Shown: positions 52,056 to 61,322, numbered from the stretch's first letter. The stretch is DNA of 64,000 nt from JAVZLQ01 sp049972525 (GCA_049972525.1 JBMFKI010000001.1:62001-126000), one strand, 5' to 3'. The notes: a model not told the origin generated them from the letters alone. A program made the numbers and translations.

Positions 52056-53393
52056 ATGAGCGTATATCCAAAAATCGTTGTTACGCCACCTGGACCAAAG
52101 GCCAGAGAACTTATCAAAAAAGATGAACGTTTGATTTCGCCTTCATATGTACGGTTCTATCCGCTCGTTGTTGAATCCGGAAGGGGTTGCATAGTAAGGG
52201 ACGTTGATGGCAACGAGTACATAGACTTTAACTCTGGACTGGTTTGCCTCAATGTTGGCCATAATCACCCCAAAGTGATTTCAGCCATAAAGAATCAATG
52301 TGACCGCTTTTTGCATTATTCTAATACAGACTTTTACTATAACGAGGTTGTCGACCTTGCAGAAAAACTTGCCAGCATAGCACCCGGCAACTTCAATAAA
52401 AAGGTCTATTTTGGGAACAGTGGAACAGAAGCGATCGAGGCGGCAATCAAACTTGCGAAGTGGCACACGCGCAAACCGCTCTTCATAGGTTTTATCGGTG
52501 CTTTCCATGGGCGCACTATCGGTTCCTTATCCTTTACTGCTAGCAAGCCCACGCAGAGACGATATTTCTTTCCAATGATGCCAGGAGTCACACATGTGCC
52601 TTATCCATATTGCTATCGTTGTCCCTTTAAACTTTCATATCCAGATTGCCACTATTGGTGCGTTGATTTTATCGACGAATTCGTGCTTCAAAAATATGTA
52701 CCTCCAGAAGAAGTTGCTGCAATATTGTTTGAACCAATTCAAGGAGAGGGCGGCTACGTTGTTCCGCCGCCAGAATACTTCCAGCGACTCAAGAAGCTTG
52801 CCGACAAGTACGGTATTCTGCTTATTGATGATGAGGTTCAGTCCGGCATGGGCAGAACTGGTAAGTGGTTTGCAATTGAACACTGGAGTGTTGAACCCGA
52901 TATATTATGCAGTGCAAAGGCTTTGGCGTCAGGTCTTCCTTTAGGCGCAACCATTGCAAAAGAAAAAGTTATGGACTGGGTTGGCGGTTCTCACGCGAGC
53001 ACTTTTGGAGGCAATCCACTTTCATGTGTTGCAGCAAGCGCCGTTATCGACGTGATTAAAGAAGAAAAACTGTTGGAAAACGCTACAAAACAAGGCGCAT
53101 ATATTATGAAGAGGCTTGAAGAACTTAAAGAACAAAGAGAAATTGTTGGCGATGTTAGGGGAAAGGGGCTAATGATAGGCATGGAGATTGTTGAAGACAA
53201 GGAAAACAAGAAACCCGCAGCTAAGCAAGCCTCCGAAATTATGACGCGTTCATGGAAACGTGGTGTCGCCGTCATTACGTGCGGGGTGTCAACGATAAGA
53301 GTTGCACCGCCGCTAAGCATAACAAGAGAACTGGTCGACGCGGCGATGGAGATAATTGAAGACGCTGTAAGAGAAGTGGAAAAAGAAAGCTGA
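52056..53393 (+). CDS. Class III PLP aminotransferase (GabT/ornithine type)
   Basis: 445 aa from ATG 52056, behind AGGAGATT; 12 upstream codons lack family support. NVGHNHPKVISAI, FGNSGTEAIEAAIKLA, FEPIQGEGGYVVPPPEYF, LIDDEVQSGMGRTG and the PLP lysine in SAKALASGLPLGA mark an omega-aminotransferase. The insert YPYCYRCPFKLSYPDCHYW suits the 4-aminobutyrate/ornithine branch of archaea. Exact substrate unknown. Confidence 0.9.
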   Translation: MSVYPKIVVTPPGPKARELIKKDERLISPSYVRFYPLVVESGRGCIVRDVDGNEYIDFNSGLVCLNVGHNHPKVISAIKNQCDRFLHYSNTDFYYNEVVDLAEKLASIAPGNFNKKVYFGNSGTEAIEAAIKLAKWHTRKPLFIGFIGAFHGRTIGSLSFTASKPTQRRYFFPMMPGVTHVPYPYCYRCPFKLSYPDCHYWCVDFIDEFVLQKYVPPEEVAAILFEPIQGEGGYVVPPPEYFQRLKKLADKYGILLIDDEVQSGMGRTGKWFAIEHWSVEPDILCSAKALASGLPLGATIAKEKVMDWVGGSHASTFGGNPLSCVAASAVIDVIKEEKLLENATKQGAYIMKRLEELKEQREIVGDVRGKGLMIGMEIVEDKENKKPAAKQASEIMTRSWKRGVAVITCGVSTIRVAPPLSITRELVDAAMEIIEDAVREVEKES

Positions 53394-53406
53394 AGTCAGT
53401 GTTTAC

Positions 53407-53835
53407 ATGAAAGTTCGAAGGCTTACAATAGAAGATTACGATGAGGTAATAGGGCTCTGGTCTCGGGCGAAATTGCCGTTCAAACTTAAAGGGCGAGATA
53501 GCAAAGAGGCCATAGCTGCACAAATGAAGGCCAACCCAGATTTTTTCCTAGGGGCATTCGAAAACCGTCACCTTGTTGGAGTTGTAATATTAAGCTGCGA
53601 TTTGCGTAAGGGATGGATAAACCGCTTGGCCGTTGACCCCAATTATCGACATCGTGGAATTGCCAGGGCTTTGGTGGATGAGGCGGAAAAAGTGTTAAGG
53701 ACGCATGGCGTAAAGATATTCTGTGCGCTTGTTGAGGATAATAACGTTGCCTCTAAAGAACTTTTTAAAAAGTGCGGTTATGTTGAGCATCGGAACATAA
53801 TTTACTTCAGCAAACGCGACGGCGACGAAGTGTAA
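53407..53835 (+). CDS. GNAT-family N-acetyltransferase
   Basis: 142 aa. VEENRH-type strand followed by INRLAVDPNYRHRGIARALV (acetyl-CoA loop R-x2-G-x-A) and KKCGYVEHRNIIYFS. Transfers an acetyl group to an amine; substrate unknown. Starts 13 bp after the aminotransferase stop, so co-transcribed. Confidence 0.88.
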   Translation: MKVRRLTIEDYDEVIGLWSRAKLPFKLKGRDSKEAIAAQMKANPDFFLGAFENRHLVGVVILSCDLRKGWINRLAVDPNYRHRGIARALVDEAEKVLRTHGVKIFCALVEDNNVASKELFKKCGYVEHRNIIYFSKRDGDEV

Positions 53836-53860
53836 TGCTACTGAACGTGAACTTGCCATC

Positions 53861-54436
53861 TTAGAAGTCTTGTGGTTTTGCTATTACTTCCCTAATTTTT
53901 AAGTCAAAGAATCTTGCAGTGTTAGCTGGTTTTATCCGCAGTGCTGTGTCGGCGCCTCTTCCTGTTCCTGCAATTGCAATGATGTCTTTATCGACTGATA
54001 TAAAGCCTGCATCTGCTGCCATAAGTGTGATTTCCACGCACACTTTGGTTCCTTCCCCCATCAGCCTAAGCACGTTAGCAATGAGTTCCAGAGGTTGGAG
54101 AGTTCCAAAATCTTTCCGTATTGCACGTTCCACGCTGCTTAGAGCATGAGTGCCAGTAAAAATTTTTGCGCCACTAGAAAGGATTTCCCTTTTATATTCT
54201 TCTTGCAGCTCCGTTTGTCCAGGTTCCCTGAAACCGAAATGGTGTGTGACTACTGCCACATTGTATCCTTTGAAGATTTTTGCTACTTTTGCTCCAGTTG
54301 CTCCTGTCGTTGAAGCAACAACAACGTCTCTTATGCCCTCTTTCTCCACGTAAGACTTAACAACATTTAATAGAGCTTCTGTGTTTTTTGCGCCTGCCTC
54401 CTTAAAATAGGCTACTTTTCTTTTAATTGTGCTCAT
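53861..54436 (-). CDS. Pyruvate kinase alpha/beta (C-terminal)-like domain protein
   Basis: 191 aa. VVVASTTGATGAKVAKIFKG, NVAVVTHHFGFREPG, FTGTHALSSVERAIRKDFGT and GRGADTALRI match the free-standing PK_C-like proteins of archaea. It has no catalytic barrel, so it is not a pyruvate kinase; a nucleotide- or effector-binding role is inferred from the fold. Confidence 0.82.
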   Translation of the reverse strand: MSTIKRKVAYFKEAGAKNTEALLNVVKSYVEKEGIRDVVVASTTGATGAKVAKIFKGYNVAVVTHHFGFREPGQTELQEEYKREILSSGAKIFTGTHALSSVERAIRKDFGTLQPLELIANVLRLMGEGTKVCVEITLMAADAGFISVDKDIIAIAGTGRGADTALRIKPANTARFFDLKIREVIAKPQDF

Positions 54437-54464
54437 TTCCAGTTCTCCTTGTTGCAGATGGTTG

Positions 54465-55010
54465 TTATCGATGTAAGTTCCTTTTCCTTAAAGGTTTTCT
54501 CTTTAACTCAGTTCCGCAAACTTCACATGTTCTCAGCTTGTAATCTGCTGGGTATTTTCTGTGACACGCTGGGCAGTATCTTATCCACTCAAGTTGAAAG
54601 CGTATGCCAAACGTTGCAAGTGAAGCAAAATCTATTCCCATGTGGTTTGCAACATTCTGTATTGAATAGTCATCCGAAGCAATTAGTGGGCTGTAACCTT
54701 GGTCTTTAAGTTCAAGGGCTAAAGCTAAAACTTGCAAATCAGCTTCTGAAAGGGAAAACTTGTCGCCAACAACAGTTGCGGAAGTCTTCACTATATCTAA
54801 AAACGTTTTTTCAGGTTTTCTAATAATTATTTTTCCACGTTCGATGGCTGTGTTTAACCTAACCCTTGTAAGGGCGTTCCCCTTCAATTCCTCTCTTACA
54901 AGTGGCACTGTGTACTGCTCTTCGCTTATTGAGAATGGATCAAAACCAGCAACGAGGGCAGATGTATCCAGAACTATGGCGCGCTTAACTTCAAAAGGGC
55001 TTGTCATCAA
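54465..55010 (-). CDS. nob1: Nob1 endonuclease (PIN plus zinc ribbon)
   Basis: 181 aa. PIN domain start VLDTSALVAGFDPF, central SEADLQVLALALELK, DDYSIQNVANHMGI, then zinc ribbon CPACHRKYPADYKLRTCEVCG. Nob1 trims the 3' end of 16S rRNA in late 30S assembly. Overlaps the NAD kinase stop by 4 bp. Confidence 0.94.
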   Translation of the reverse strand: MMTSPFEVKRAIVLDTSALVAGFDPFSISEEQYTVPLVREELKGNALTRVRLNTAIERGKIIIRKPEKTFLDIVKTSATVVGDKFSLSEADLQVLALALELKDQGYSPLIASDDYSIQNVANHMGIDFASLATFGIRFQLEWIRYCPACHRKYPADYKLRTCEVCGTELKRKPLRKRNLHR

Positions 55011-55843
55011 CTTCCCTTAAAAAGGAGTCTGCTCCTTAGCCTTTGGTAAAAGTTTTCCTTAAACCTCACAAAGAGGGTTTCATTGCTTGATCGCGTTACT
55101 CTTATGCTTATAGTTTTTCCGCTCGCTGTTTTACGGTAGTGTCCGTCAACAACAACAAGTGTTCTTTTAGGTCTAACTACGTTAACTGTGAGATGAGATT
55201 CAGCTGGAAAAACGATTGGATAAAATATGCTTAAGGGGCATACGGGCGTCAAAACAAACGCGTCTAAACTAGGATCTAAAACCGGGCCTCCAGCTGATAG
55301 GGAATATCCCGTAGAGCCAGTTTGTGTGGCAACCATTACGCCATCCGCCTGCAGATTAAGAATCGCCTTTTTATCCTTAAAGACCTTAGCATAAAGTAGC
55401 TTTGCTGGTTCGTCGGCTGAGATTAAAACTTCGTTCAGGGCTTCTGGGAATTTTTCGTCATTTACAGTTATGGAGAGTTTCATGCATCTTTCTATCGTGA
55501 ATTCTCCTTTTAGACATTTGTCTACAGCGTTAAATGCTTGTTCTGGCTCAACTTCAGTTAGAAAACCCCGTACACCCATGTTTATTGCAAGTATCGGCGG
55601 CTCTGGCTTTGGAATTGAAACGGATGTCCTCAGAATTGTTCCATCCCCGCCAATTGTTACTATAAGATCCGTCTTCATCTTCTCTAACGGAACGGTTTTT
55701 CCTTTTATACTCATTCTTTCTGCGAGTGTGTCTTCTATTTGTACTTCTAATCCTTTCTTCATCAGGTATTCTGCTAAATCTTCAGCAAGTTTCACAGCCT
55801 TCTTCTTATCGAATCTGGCTACCAACCCCGCGCTTTTTAACAA
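55007..55843 (-). CDS. nadK: NAD kinase
   Basis: 278 aa. VTIGGDGTILRT, INMGVRGFLTEVEPEQA, EVLISADEPAKLL and TGSTGYSLSAGGPVL are the NadK signatures. It makes NADP from NAD. TTG start at 55843; coupled to nob1 downstream. With nadE (37719) the window covers two NAD(P) steps. Confidence 0.94.
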   Translation of the reverse strand: MLKSAGLVARFDKKKAVKLAEDLAEYLMKKGLEVQIEDTLAERMSIKGKTVPLEKMKTDLIVTIGGDGTILRTSVSIPKPEPPILAINMGVRGFLTEVEPEQAFNAVDKCLKGEFTIERCMKLSITVNDEKFPEALNEVLISADEPAKLLYAKVFKDKKAILNLQADGVMVATQTGSTGYSLSAGGPVLDPSLDAFVLTPVCPLSIFYPIVFPAESHLTVNVVRPKRTLVVVDGHYRKTASGKTISIRVTRSSNETLFVRFKENFYQRLRSRLLFKGS

Positions 55844-55877
55844 AGGCTTCCACCTTTTAGTATAAGCGGCACCTTAA

Positions 55878-55887
55878 TCTATATATG
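55878..55887. promoter_or_regulatory. TATA block shared by nadK and aIF5A
   Basis: TCTATATATG lies 25-30 bp before the aIF5A ATG (leaderless placement) and about 40 bp before the nadK TTG on the other strand. Confidence 0.45.
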
Positions 55888-55909
55888 GATGTTGTTTGAA
55901 ATGCTGTAG

Positions 55910-56332
55910 ATGGAAGGTAAACGCGGTGTCGGTGAGAATTTGAGTAAGCCTGTTGATGTTGGAAGCCTTAGGGTTGGTGGTTACTTAATAGTTGATGGCG
56001 AACCATGCCGCATAGTGGATATAACCAAATCAAAACCTGGAAAGCACGGTTCAGCTAAAGCGCGGATAGTTGCTGTAGGAATTTTTGATGGCGTCAAAAG
56101 AAGTGTGGTTAAACCTGTCGATGCAAATGCTGAGGTGCCAATAATTGAGAAAAGAAGCGGGCAGGTTTTTGCTGTCACGCCTTCAAGCGTTCAAATAATG
56201 GATTTAGAAACTTATGAGTATCTGGATGCACCTTACCCTGAAGAAGAAGACTTAAAGGCGAAAATTGCCCCTGGTGTTGAAGTGGAATTTTGGCGTATAC
56301 TTGGCAAAATTAAGATTGTTAGGACAAAATAA
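55910..56332 (+). CDS. eif5a: Translation factor aIF5A
   Basis: 140 aa. The hypusination loop SKPGKHGSAK places the modified lysine, and a C-terminal OB fold follows (VQIMDLETYEYLDAP). It eases translation of difficult sequences. ATG 55910 fits the TATA box; TTG 55937 (SKPVDVGSLRVGG) would remove a nine-residue extension and is a real alternative. Confidence 0.95.
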   Translation: MEGKRGVGENLSKPVDVGSLRVGGYLIVDGEPCRIVDITKSKPGKHGSAKARIVAVGIFDGVKRSVVKPVDANAEVPIIEKRSGQVFAVTPSSVQIMDLETYEYLDAPYPEEEDLKAKIAPGVEVEFWRILGKIKIVRTK

Positions 56333-56686
56333 CGCTAGCCACCAAATACGATAGGAGCTTTTCAACTCCACCAATCCCAACTGAGCTTTTTGAAACCTAA
56401 GTAGAGGATTAAAAGGATTACCTCCAACTTGTTGTTAAAACTTTCCGTCAAACTTTATCTTGAAGGTCCACATAGAATTCTTTGAGCCGATGATGCGAGA
56501 AGAGCCGTCTGATTTATGACGACATTTAAAGGCTGAGGCTTAACGCTCTGATAGGCCTTCTACATCTTTTATGCTCTACCTCCTCTAGCACTCTGGCCTG
56601 AACATAAGTAGGCATTAATGGGTTGGAAGACAAAAGGTAAACAGTTGCGTGAAAAGCGCTAAATATGGCGTTATCGAGTCTTTCAT
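56333..56686. other. Gene-free gap between aIF5A and Hsp20
   Basis: No plausible protein gene was seen in this 354-bp gap. It holds a C/D-box sRNA candidate at 56485-56540. The rest shows no clear repeat or RNA. Confidence 0.5.
56485..56540 (+). ncRNA. C/D-box sRNA candidate
   Basis: A 56-nt unit has box C ATGATGC (56490-56496), a 12-nt guide, box D' CTGA (56509-56512), a 3-nt linker, box C' ATGACGA (56516-56522), a 10-nt guide and box D CTGA (56533-56536), closed by AGCC/GGCT. The order and spacing are those of archaeal 2'-O-methylation guides. Boxes C and C' each deviate at one position. Targets in rRNA or tRNA were not checked. Confidence 0.6.
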
Positions 56687-57130
56687 TTATTCTATTGGGA
56701 TTTCATGTTCATGTTTGCGTGGCAAGTGAATTTCAAGTATGCCCCTTTTAAATCGCACTTTCATCTTATCCATATAGACTGGCACGGGTATGCGTGTTTG
56801 GCAGTGGAATGTTTGGAACTCGCCTTTGTAATGTGTTATGCCAAAGTCGTCAAAACTTATTTTTCGCTTCATTTTAGCAGAGATTTCAATGGTGTCTCTG
56901 CTTATTGGTTTAACGCGAATTGTGTTCTCTTCAGTGTAGGGCAAGTCAACAGTAACTATGACTTCTGCTGGGGACACTGATATGTCGCGGAGCGGTTCTA
57001 TTGTGCATGTTTTTCTATCCCAACTTGGTTTCTCAATCCATGATTCTCTTAAGCGCCTAACTGATTCCTCTAAGTTCTCAAAGTATTCATCAATTAAATC
57101 GAAGATTGAGCGCCTCCTTCTTTCTGACAT
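56687..57130 (-). CDS. hsp20: Hsp20 / alpha-crystallin small heat shock protein
   Basis: 147 aa. The alpha-crystallin domain spans about residues 45-140 (SVSPAEVIVTVDLPYTEENT, MKVRFKRGILEIHLPRK), preceded by an arginine-rich helix RRRRSIFDLIDEYFE. It prevents protein aggregation. It begins 12 bp after the PAC2-family gene, so both probably share one transcript. The usual C-terminal I-x-I appears as EIPIE. Confidence 0.93.
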   Translation of the reverse strand: MSERRRRSIFDLIDEYFENLEESVRRLRESWIEKPSWDRKTCTIEPLRDISVSPAEVIVTVDLPYTEENTIRVKPISRDTIEISAKMKRKISFDDFGITHYKGEFQTFHCQTRIPVPVYMDKMKVRFKRGILEIHLPRKHEHEIPIE

Positions 57131-57142
57131 TTTGCTTACCCC

Positions 57143-57889
57143 CTAGGTTATATACAATGGCATGTCATACTCTTGCGTCTTCTTCATCTTGGAGAGTTCC
57201 TGTTGAGTGCGCCGCATAACATCTCTAGCCTTCAATCGAATTTCCTCGCCTTTCTCAAGGAGTTTTGAAACATCCACTTTTAACCCTGTTATCTTTGTCA
57301 ATCCTTTCAATACCTCCGCCGCAGCCTCTGGATCTGGATAATTAAAGAAGCATTGAGCGAGTAATGTTATGGCTGGTAAGCCTATGCTCGCGCAGCGCTG
57401 TAGCATGATTGCTTGTGGGCCAACCATGTACCCCTCTTTCAGTATTTCTATGCCTAAATCCTGAACTGTTTTTAGCACCGTTGAGTTTGATGCTGCTGCA
57501 AAAATTTTTAGCTCTTCAACGTCTTGTCTTTCCTGTACTGGAATGCCACTTAATGAAATCATCATTTTGACGTTTTTACTCTTTCCCCAATCAATCAGAG
57601 CGTACATTATCGGGTAAATAACATCTGCAGGTATTGCTGTTTCGGAGACTGCTAAAAGAATGTTGTGATTTCCAAAAATTCTTATTGGCGAGTGTGGCAG
57701 GCCCTCGTGCAGAACTATCAATGGCGGCAAAAGTTTTGAATCAACGTACGCGACTTCCTCCATACCGTTAAGTTCTGAAATTAGGTGGGAAGCAGCTATA
57801 ACGCCCACTAGCCCCACGTCTGGAAAACCGAAAAGCATTACGCAACCTTCGGGGATTTCCTTCTTTTCTATAATTTTTACCTCATCCAA
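57143..57889 (-). CDS. PAC2-family protein (proteasome assembly chaperone-like)
   Basis: 248 aa. VMLFGFPDVGLVGVIAASHL, KLLPPLIVLHEGLPHSPIRI, SGIPVQERQD and GLPAITLLAQCFFNYPDPEA are typical of archaeal PAC2 proteins, related to proteasome assembly chaperones. The charged helical C-terminus ends MPLYIT. Its pairing with Hsp20 suggests a protein quality-control operon. Confidence 0.88.
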   Translation of the reverse strand: MDEVKIIEKKEIPEGCVMLFGFPDVGLVGVIAASHLISELNGMEEVAYVDSKLLPPLIVLHEGLPHSPIRIFGNHNILLAVSETAIPADVIYPIMYALIDWGKSKNVKMMISLSGIPVQERQDVEELKIFAAASNSTVLKTVQDLGIEILKEGYMVGPQAIMLQRCASIGLPAITLLAQCFFNYPDPEAAAEVLKGLTKITGLKVDVSKLLEKGEEIRLKARDVMRRTQQELSKMKKTQEYDMPLYIT

Positions 57890-57941
57890 TTTTATTGCCT
57901 CAATACTCTATCTGGGTGCTCAATGTAAAAGGTTTATGGAA

Positions 57942-57955
57942 TACATATTTAAAGG
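57942..57955 (+). promoter_or_regulatory. Putative TATA box of srp54
   Basis: TACATATTTAAAGG is centred about 36 bp before ATG 57985 and predicts initiation near 57974, next to the GGAG ribosome site. Confidence 0.5.
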
Positions 57956-57984
57956 TGTGGGCATTCTTAAATCTGGAGAAAATT

Positions 57985-59319
57985 ATGGCTTTAGAACGTT
58001 TGGGCTCCTCACTTTACGAAGCTTTAAAGAAGGTTTTCAGAGCCTCTGTTGTAGATGAGGCTACAGTTAAGGAACTTGTTCGAGACGTTCAGAGAGCACT
58101 GCTTCAAGCGGATGTAAACGTTAAACTTGTACTTGGCATTTCAAAGCGTATAGAGGAGAGGACGCTAAAGGAAAAGTTGCCTCCAGGCATTTCTAGGCGT
58201 GAGCACATCATAAAAGTCGTTTATGAAGAGTTGACGCGTTTTCTAGGAGAAAAACCTGTTTCAGTCAAAGTTGAACCTGGAAAGAGAAAGGTGATAATGC
58301 TTGTTGGCATACAAGGTTCAGGCAAAACAACTGCAGCGGCGAAGCTTGCAAGGTATTTCCAAAAGAGAGGTTTAAAACCAGCATTAATTTGTGTTGACAC
58401 TTATCGCCCAGGTGCTTATGCGCAACTGCAGCAGTTGGCAAACAGAATCAATGTTCCATTATACGGAAATCCAGATGCCAAAGACCCTGTAAAAATAGCT
58501 CTTGAAGGCTTAAAGCAGTTCAGCGATAAGGACATTGTAATAATCGATACTGCTGGGCGGCATAAAGAGGAGCAAGAACTAATCAAGGAGATGATGATGC
58601 TTGAAAAAAGCATCAAACCGGATGAAATCATGCTTGTGGTTGATGGAACAATTGGTCAACAAGCAATTGTGCAAGCAAAAGCCTTCAACGAAGCAACGCC
58701 CATAGGTTCGATTTTAGTGACGAAACTTGATGGTTCAGCGAGAGGCGGAGGCGCATTATCAGCAGTTGCCGCTACTGGTGCACCAATAAAATTCATAAGC
58801 ACAGGCGAAAAAATAGAGGACATAGAGCCTTTTATTCCATCAAGATTTGTCGGAAGACTTTTGGGAATGGGCGACCTTGAAACTCTTCTTGAAAAAGTTA
58901 GAGAGGCGGAGGTTAGGGTTCCAGAAAAGAAGGCAAAGGCAATTCTAAGTGGAAAATTCACCTTGACAGACATGTACGAACAGTTTGAAGCAATGAAAGG
59001 TATGGGCACTTTCAGAAAATTGTTAAAGATGCTTCCAGGGATGTCCTATGATATACCAGAGGACATGCTTAACATGGCTGAAGATCGTCTTGAAAAGTGG
59101 CGCGTCATGATTCAATCAATGACGAAGGAAGAGAAAGACAACCCCAAGATTTTTAATGCTTCTAGGATTCGGCGTGTTGCCAGGGGGTCTGGAACAAGCG
59201 AGAAGGAAGTGAAGGAACTGTTAAAGCAGTACTCCTTGATGCGTCGCATGATGAAAACGTTAAAGCGGAAAAAGAAACCGCCTTTCTTTGGTAAGGGGTT
59301 GCCCCTCAATTTTAAGTGA
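57985..59319 (+). CDS. srp54: Signal recognition particle protein SRP54
   Basis: 444 aa from ATG 57985 (MALERLGSSLYEALKKVF), with GGAG six bases upstream; 30 in-frame codons upstream are rejected. N domain, G domain (VGIQGSGKTTAAAKLARYF, DTYRPGAYAQLQQLA, DTAGRHKEE, TKLDGSARGGGALS) and M domain (GMGTFRKLLKMLPGM, SRIRRVARGSG) are complete. It targets nascent membrane proteins to the Sec channel. Confidence 0.97.
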   Translation: MALERLGSSLYEALKKVFRASVVDEATVKELVRDVQRALLQADVNVKLVLGISKRIEERTLKEKLPPGISRREHIIKVVYEELTRFLGEKPVSVKVEPGKRKVIMLVGIQGSGKTTAAAKLARYFQKRGLKPALICVDTYRPGAYAQLQQLANRINVPLYGNPDAKDPVKIALEGLKQFSDKDIVIIDTAGRHKEEQELIKEMMMLEKSIKPDEIMLVVDGTIGQQAIVQAKAFNEATPIGSILVTKLDGSARGGGALSAVAATGAPIKFISTGEKIEDIEPFIPSRFVGRLLGMGDLETLLEKVREAEVRVPEKKAKAILSGKFTLTDMYEQFEAMKGMGTFRKLLKMLPGMSYDIPEDMLNMAEDRLEKWRVMIQSMTKEEKDNPKIFNASRIRRVARGSGTSEKEVKELLKQYSLMRRMMKTLKRKKKPPFFGKGLPLNFK

Positions 59320-59347
59320 TTAGCCTCGTGTTAAGAAGGATTTTCAC

Positions 59348-60682
59348 ATGGGCGTTTTAGAAAAAGCGTTAGAAATGCTCCAAAAATATCCCTTATGCGA
59401 CAACTGTTTAGGAAGGCAATTTGCCCTTTTAGGGTGCAACATGGAAAACGATGAAAGGGGAAAAGCGATTAAACTGGCTTTAATCCTCAAGGCGCATGAT
59501 TTGGCTCTTTCAAGAGACGAGGAAGGCTTAAGGATTTTGAAAGTCTTGGCAACAAATGGGTTCTGCCAAAAAGCAGAGGAAGTAATTCAAAAGATGAGAA
59601 GACGTGTTTTCCGTAAAAATTTGCCTAAGCGCTGTTTCTTATGTGAAGATAAATTTCAAAGTCTTGAAAACATAGTCCAGAAGGCTGTTGAAAATTTGAG
59701 TGTGTACGAGTATCGCAGCTTTTTGGTTGGTGTTGAATTGCCAGTTCATGTTGAGGAGCGAGAGGACGAGTTTAAAGCAGAGTTTGATGTGAGTTACGGC
59801 GAAAACATGAGAAGCGAGTTCGGAAGGCTTCTCGGTAAAAAACTTGCCGAACGCGCTGGAAAAAGCGTCGATTACTCTAAGCCTGAAATTGTTGTTCTCA
59901 TAAACCCCATAACGGAGAATGTGAGGCTTCAAGTTAACCCGCTTTACATAGCCGGGTACTATAAAAAACTGGTTAGAGGTATTCCGCAATCCAAATGGCT
60001 ATGTTCAAATTGCCGGGGAAAAGGGTGCGAAAAATGTAATTGGACTGGAAAAATGTATGCGGAATCTGTTGAGGAGATTATTGAGAAACCATTCCTGGAA
60101 GAGACTTGCGGTTCAAAAGCTTCATTCCACGCATCTGGAAGAGAAGACATTGACGCAAGAATGCTAGGTAAAGGCAGACCCTTTGTGATAGAAATTTCAC
60201 AGCCAAAGAAACGCTTTATAGACCTTAAAAAGATGGAAGAAGCCGTAAACTTGCAAGCTGCAGGCAAAGTTCGCATTTCTAATTTGTGTTTCGTAGACAA
60301 GTCAGTTATAAGGAAATTGAAGAAGGGTGAAGCTTTCCAAAAGGAGTACCGCGTAATAATTGAATTCGAGGAAGATGTTACTGACAGCGAACTGCGTCTT
60401 TTGGAGGAAAAATTGGCAAGAGTCATGATAAAGCAGCGTACTCCTTTGCGTGTCATGCATCGACGGGCTGATTTAACTCGGGAAAAGTACATATACGAGG
60501 TTAAAGTAAAGAAGTTGTCACCTAAAAGGGCTGAAATGAAAATAAAATGCCAAGGAGGACTCTATGTTAAGGAATTGGTGACTGGAGATGAGGGAAGAAC
60601 AACGCCAAGCGTCTCCGAAATTCTCAAAAATAAAGCGAAGCCTATAAAGCTCGATGTTTTAAACGTAATTATGCACTATTGA
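59348..60682 (+). CDS. pus10: tRNA pseudouridine synthase Pus10
   Basis: 444 aa. N-terminal cysteine motif YPLCDNCLGRQFALLGC and CFLCEDKF, THUMP-like region, a second cysteine set WLCSNCRGKGCEKCNWTGK, and the catalytic segment ASGREDIDARMLGKGRPFVI with the active-site aspartate. It forms pseudouridine 54/55 in the tRNA T-loop. Followed by L21e after 10 bp, a known archaeal order. Confidence 0.96.
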   Translation: MGVLEKALEMLQKYPLCDNCLGRQFALLGCNMENDERGKAIKLALILKAHDLALSRDEEGLRILKVLATNGFCQKAEEVIQKMRRRVFRKNLPKRCFLCEDKFQSLENIVQKAVENLSVYEYRSFLVGVELPVHVEEREDEFKAEFDVSYGENMRSEFGRLLGKKLAERAGKSVDYSKPEIVVLINPITENVRLQVNPLYIAGYYKKLVRGIPQSKWLCSNCRGKGCEKCNWTGKMYAESVEEIIEKPFLEETCGSKASFHASGREDIDARMLGKGRPFVIEISQPKKRFIDLKKMEEAVNLQAAGKVRISNLCFVDKSVIRKLKKGEAFQKEYRVIIEFEEDVTDSELRLLEEKLARVMIKQRTPLRVMHRRADLTREKYIYEVKVKKLSPKRAEMKIKCQGGLYVKELVTGDEGRTTPSVSEILKNKAKPIKLDVLNVIMHY

Positions 60683-60692
60683 AGGTGAGAAA

Positions 60693-60989
60693 ATGAGAAA
60701 ATCAAAAGGCTACCGTGCAGGAACACGGAGACTTCTCAGGAAAGAGCCTAGAGAAAGAGGAAAAGTTAGAGTTAGCAAACTGTTACATGAATATGCACCT
60801 GGAACCCGCGTGGTAATTAAACTTGACCCCAGCGTTCAAAAGGGAATGCCGCATAGGCGTTACCATGGCAAAGTCGGTACAGTCGTTGAGAAGCGTGGGC
60901 GAAGCTACGTCATAAGCGTCACGCAAGGTGATGCTGTCAAAGAAATTATCGCTAGACCCGAACATCTAGAACCATACGAGGGTGATTAA
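60693..60989 (+). CDS. rpl21e: 50S ribosomal protein L21e
   Basis: 98 aa. KSKGYRAGTRRLLRKEPRER, VVIKLDPSVQKGMPHRRYHG and KVGTVVEKRGRSYVISV are eL21 signatures. The stop directly abuts the Rpo4 ATG. Confidence 0.96.
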   Translation: MRKSKGYRAGTRRLLRKEPRERGKVRVSKLLHEYAPGTRVVIKLDPSVQKGMPHRRYHGKVGTVVEKRGRSYVISVTQGDAVKEIIARPEHLEPYEGD

Positions 60990-61322
60990 ATGTCAAAGCG
61001 AGCATCAACGGAGAAAAAGCTCACCATTCCACAAGTTAAGAAGATATTAGAGTCAATCGGCGAAGAAAACCTAGACCAGTTTCAACGCCGTACATACGAT
61101 TACGTATCTAAGTTCTCAAAGATGGATGCTGACGCAGCCGAAAAACTTGTAGAAAAACTTGTTAAAGAATTCGGACTTGACGAGGATGAGGCTGTTCAAG
61201 TGGTCAACTGTGCTCCAAAAAGTGTGGAAGAGCTTAGAATCTTTCTGGCTGGAGGGCGCAAAATAATTGAAACGTCAAAGTTGGAAGCCATAATCAGTCT
61301 TTTAAACGAGTATCGAAAATGA
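60990..61322 (+). CDS. rpo4: DNA-directed RNA polymerase subunit Rpo4 (F)
   Basis: 110 aa. LTIPQVKKILESIGEENLDQ, FQRRTYDYVSKFSKMDADAA and DEDEAVQVVNCAPKSVEELR match Rpo4. It forms the stalk with Rpo7. Sits between L21e and DUF655, the conserved archaeal arrangement. Confidence 0.95.
   Translation: MSKRASTEKKLTIPQVKKILESIGEENLDQFQRRTYDYVSKFSKMDADAAEKLVEKLVKEFGLDEDEAVQVVNCAPKSVEELRIFLAGGRKIIETSKLEAIISLLNEYRK

Noticed and set aside
56705..56980. Plus-strand frame opposite Hsp20
   Set aside because: Antisense shadow of a well-supported alpha-crystallin gene.
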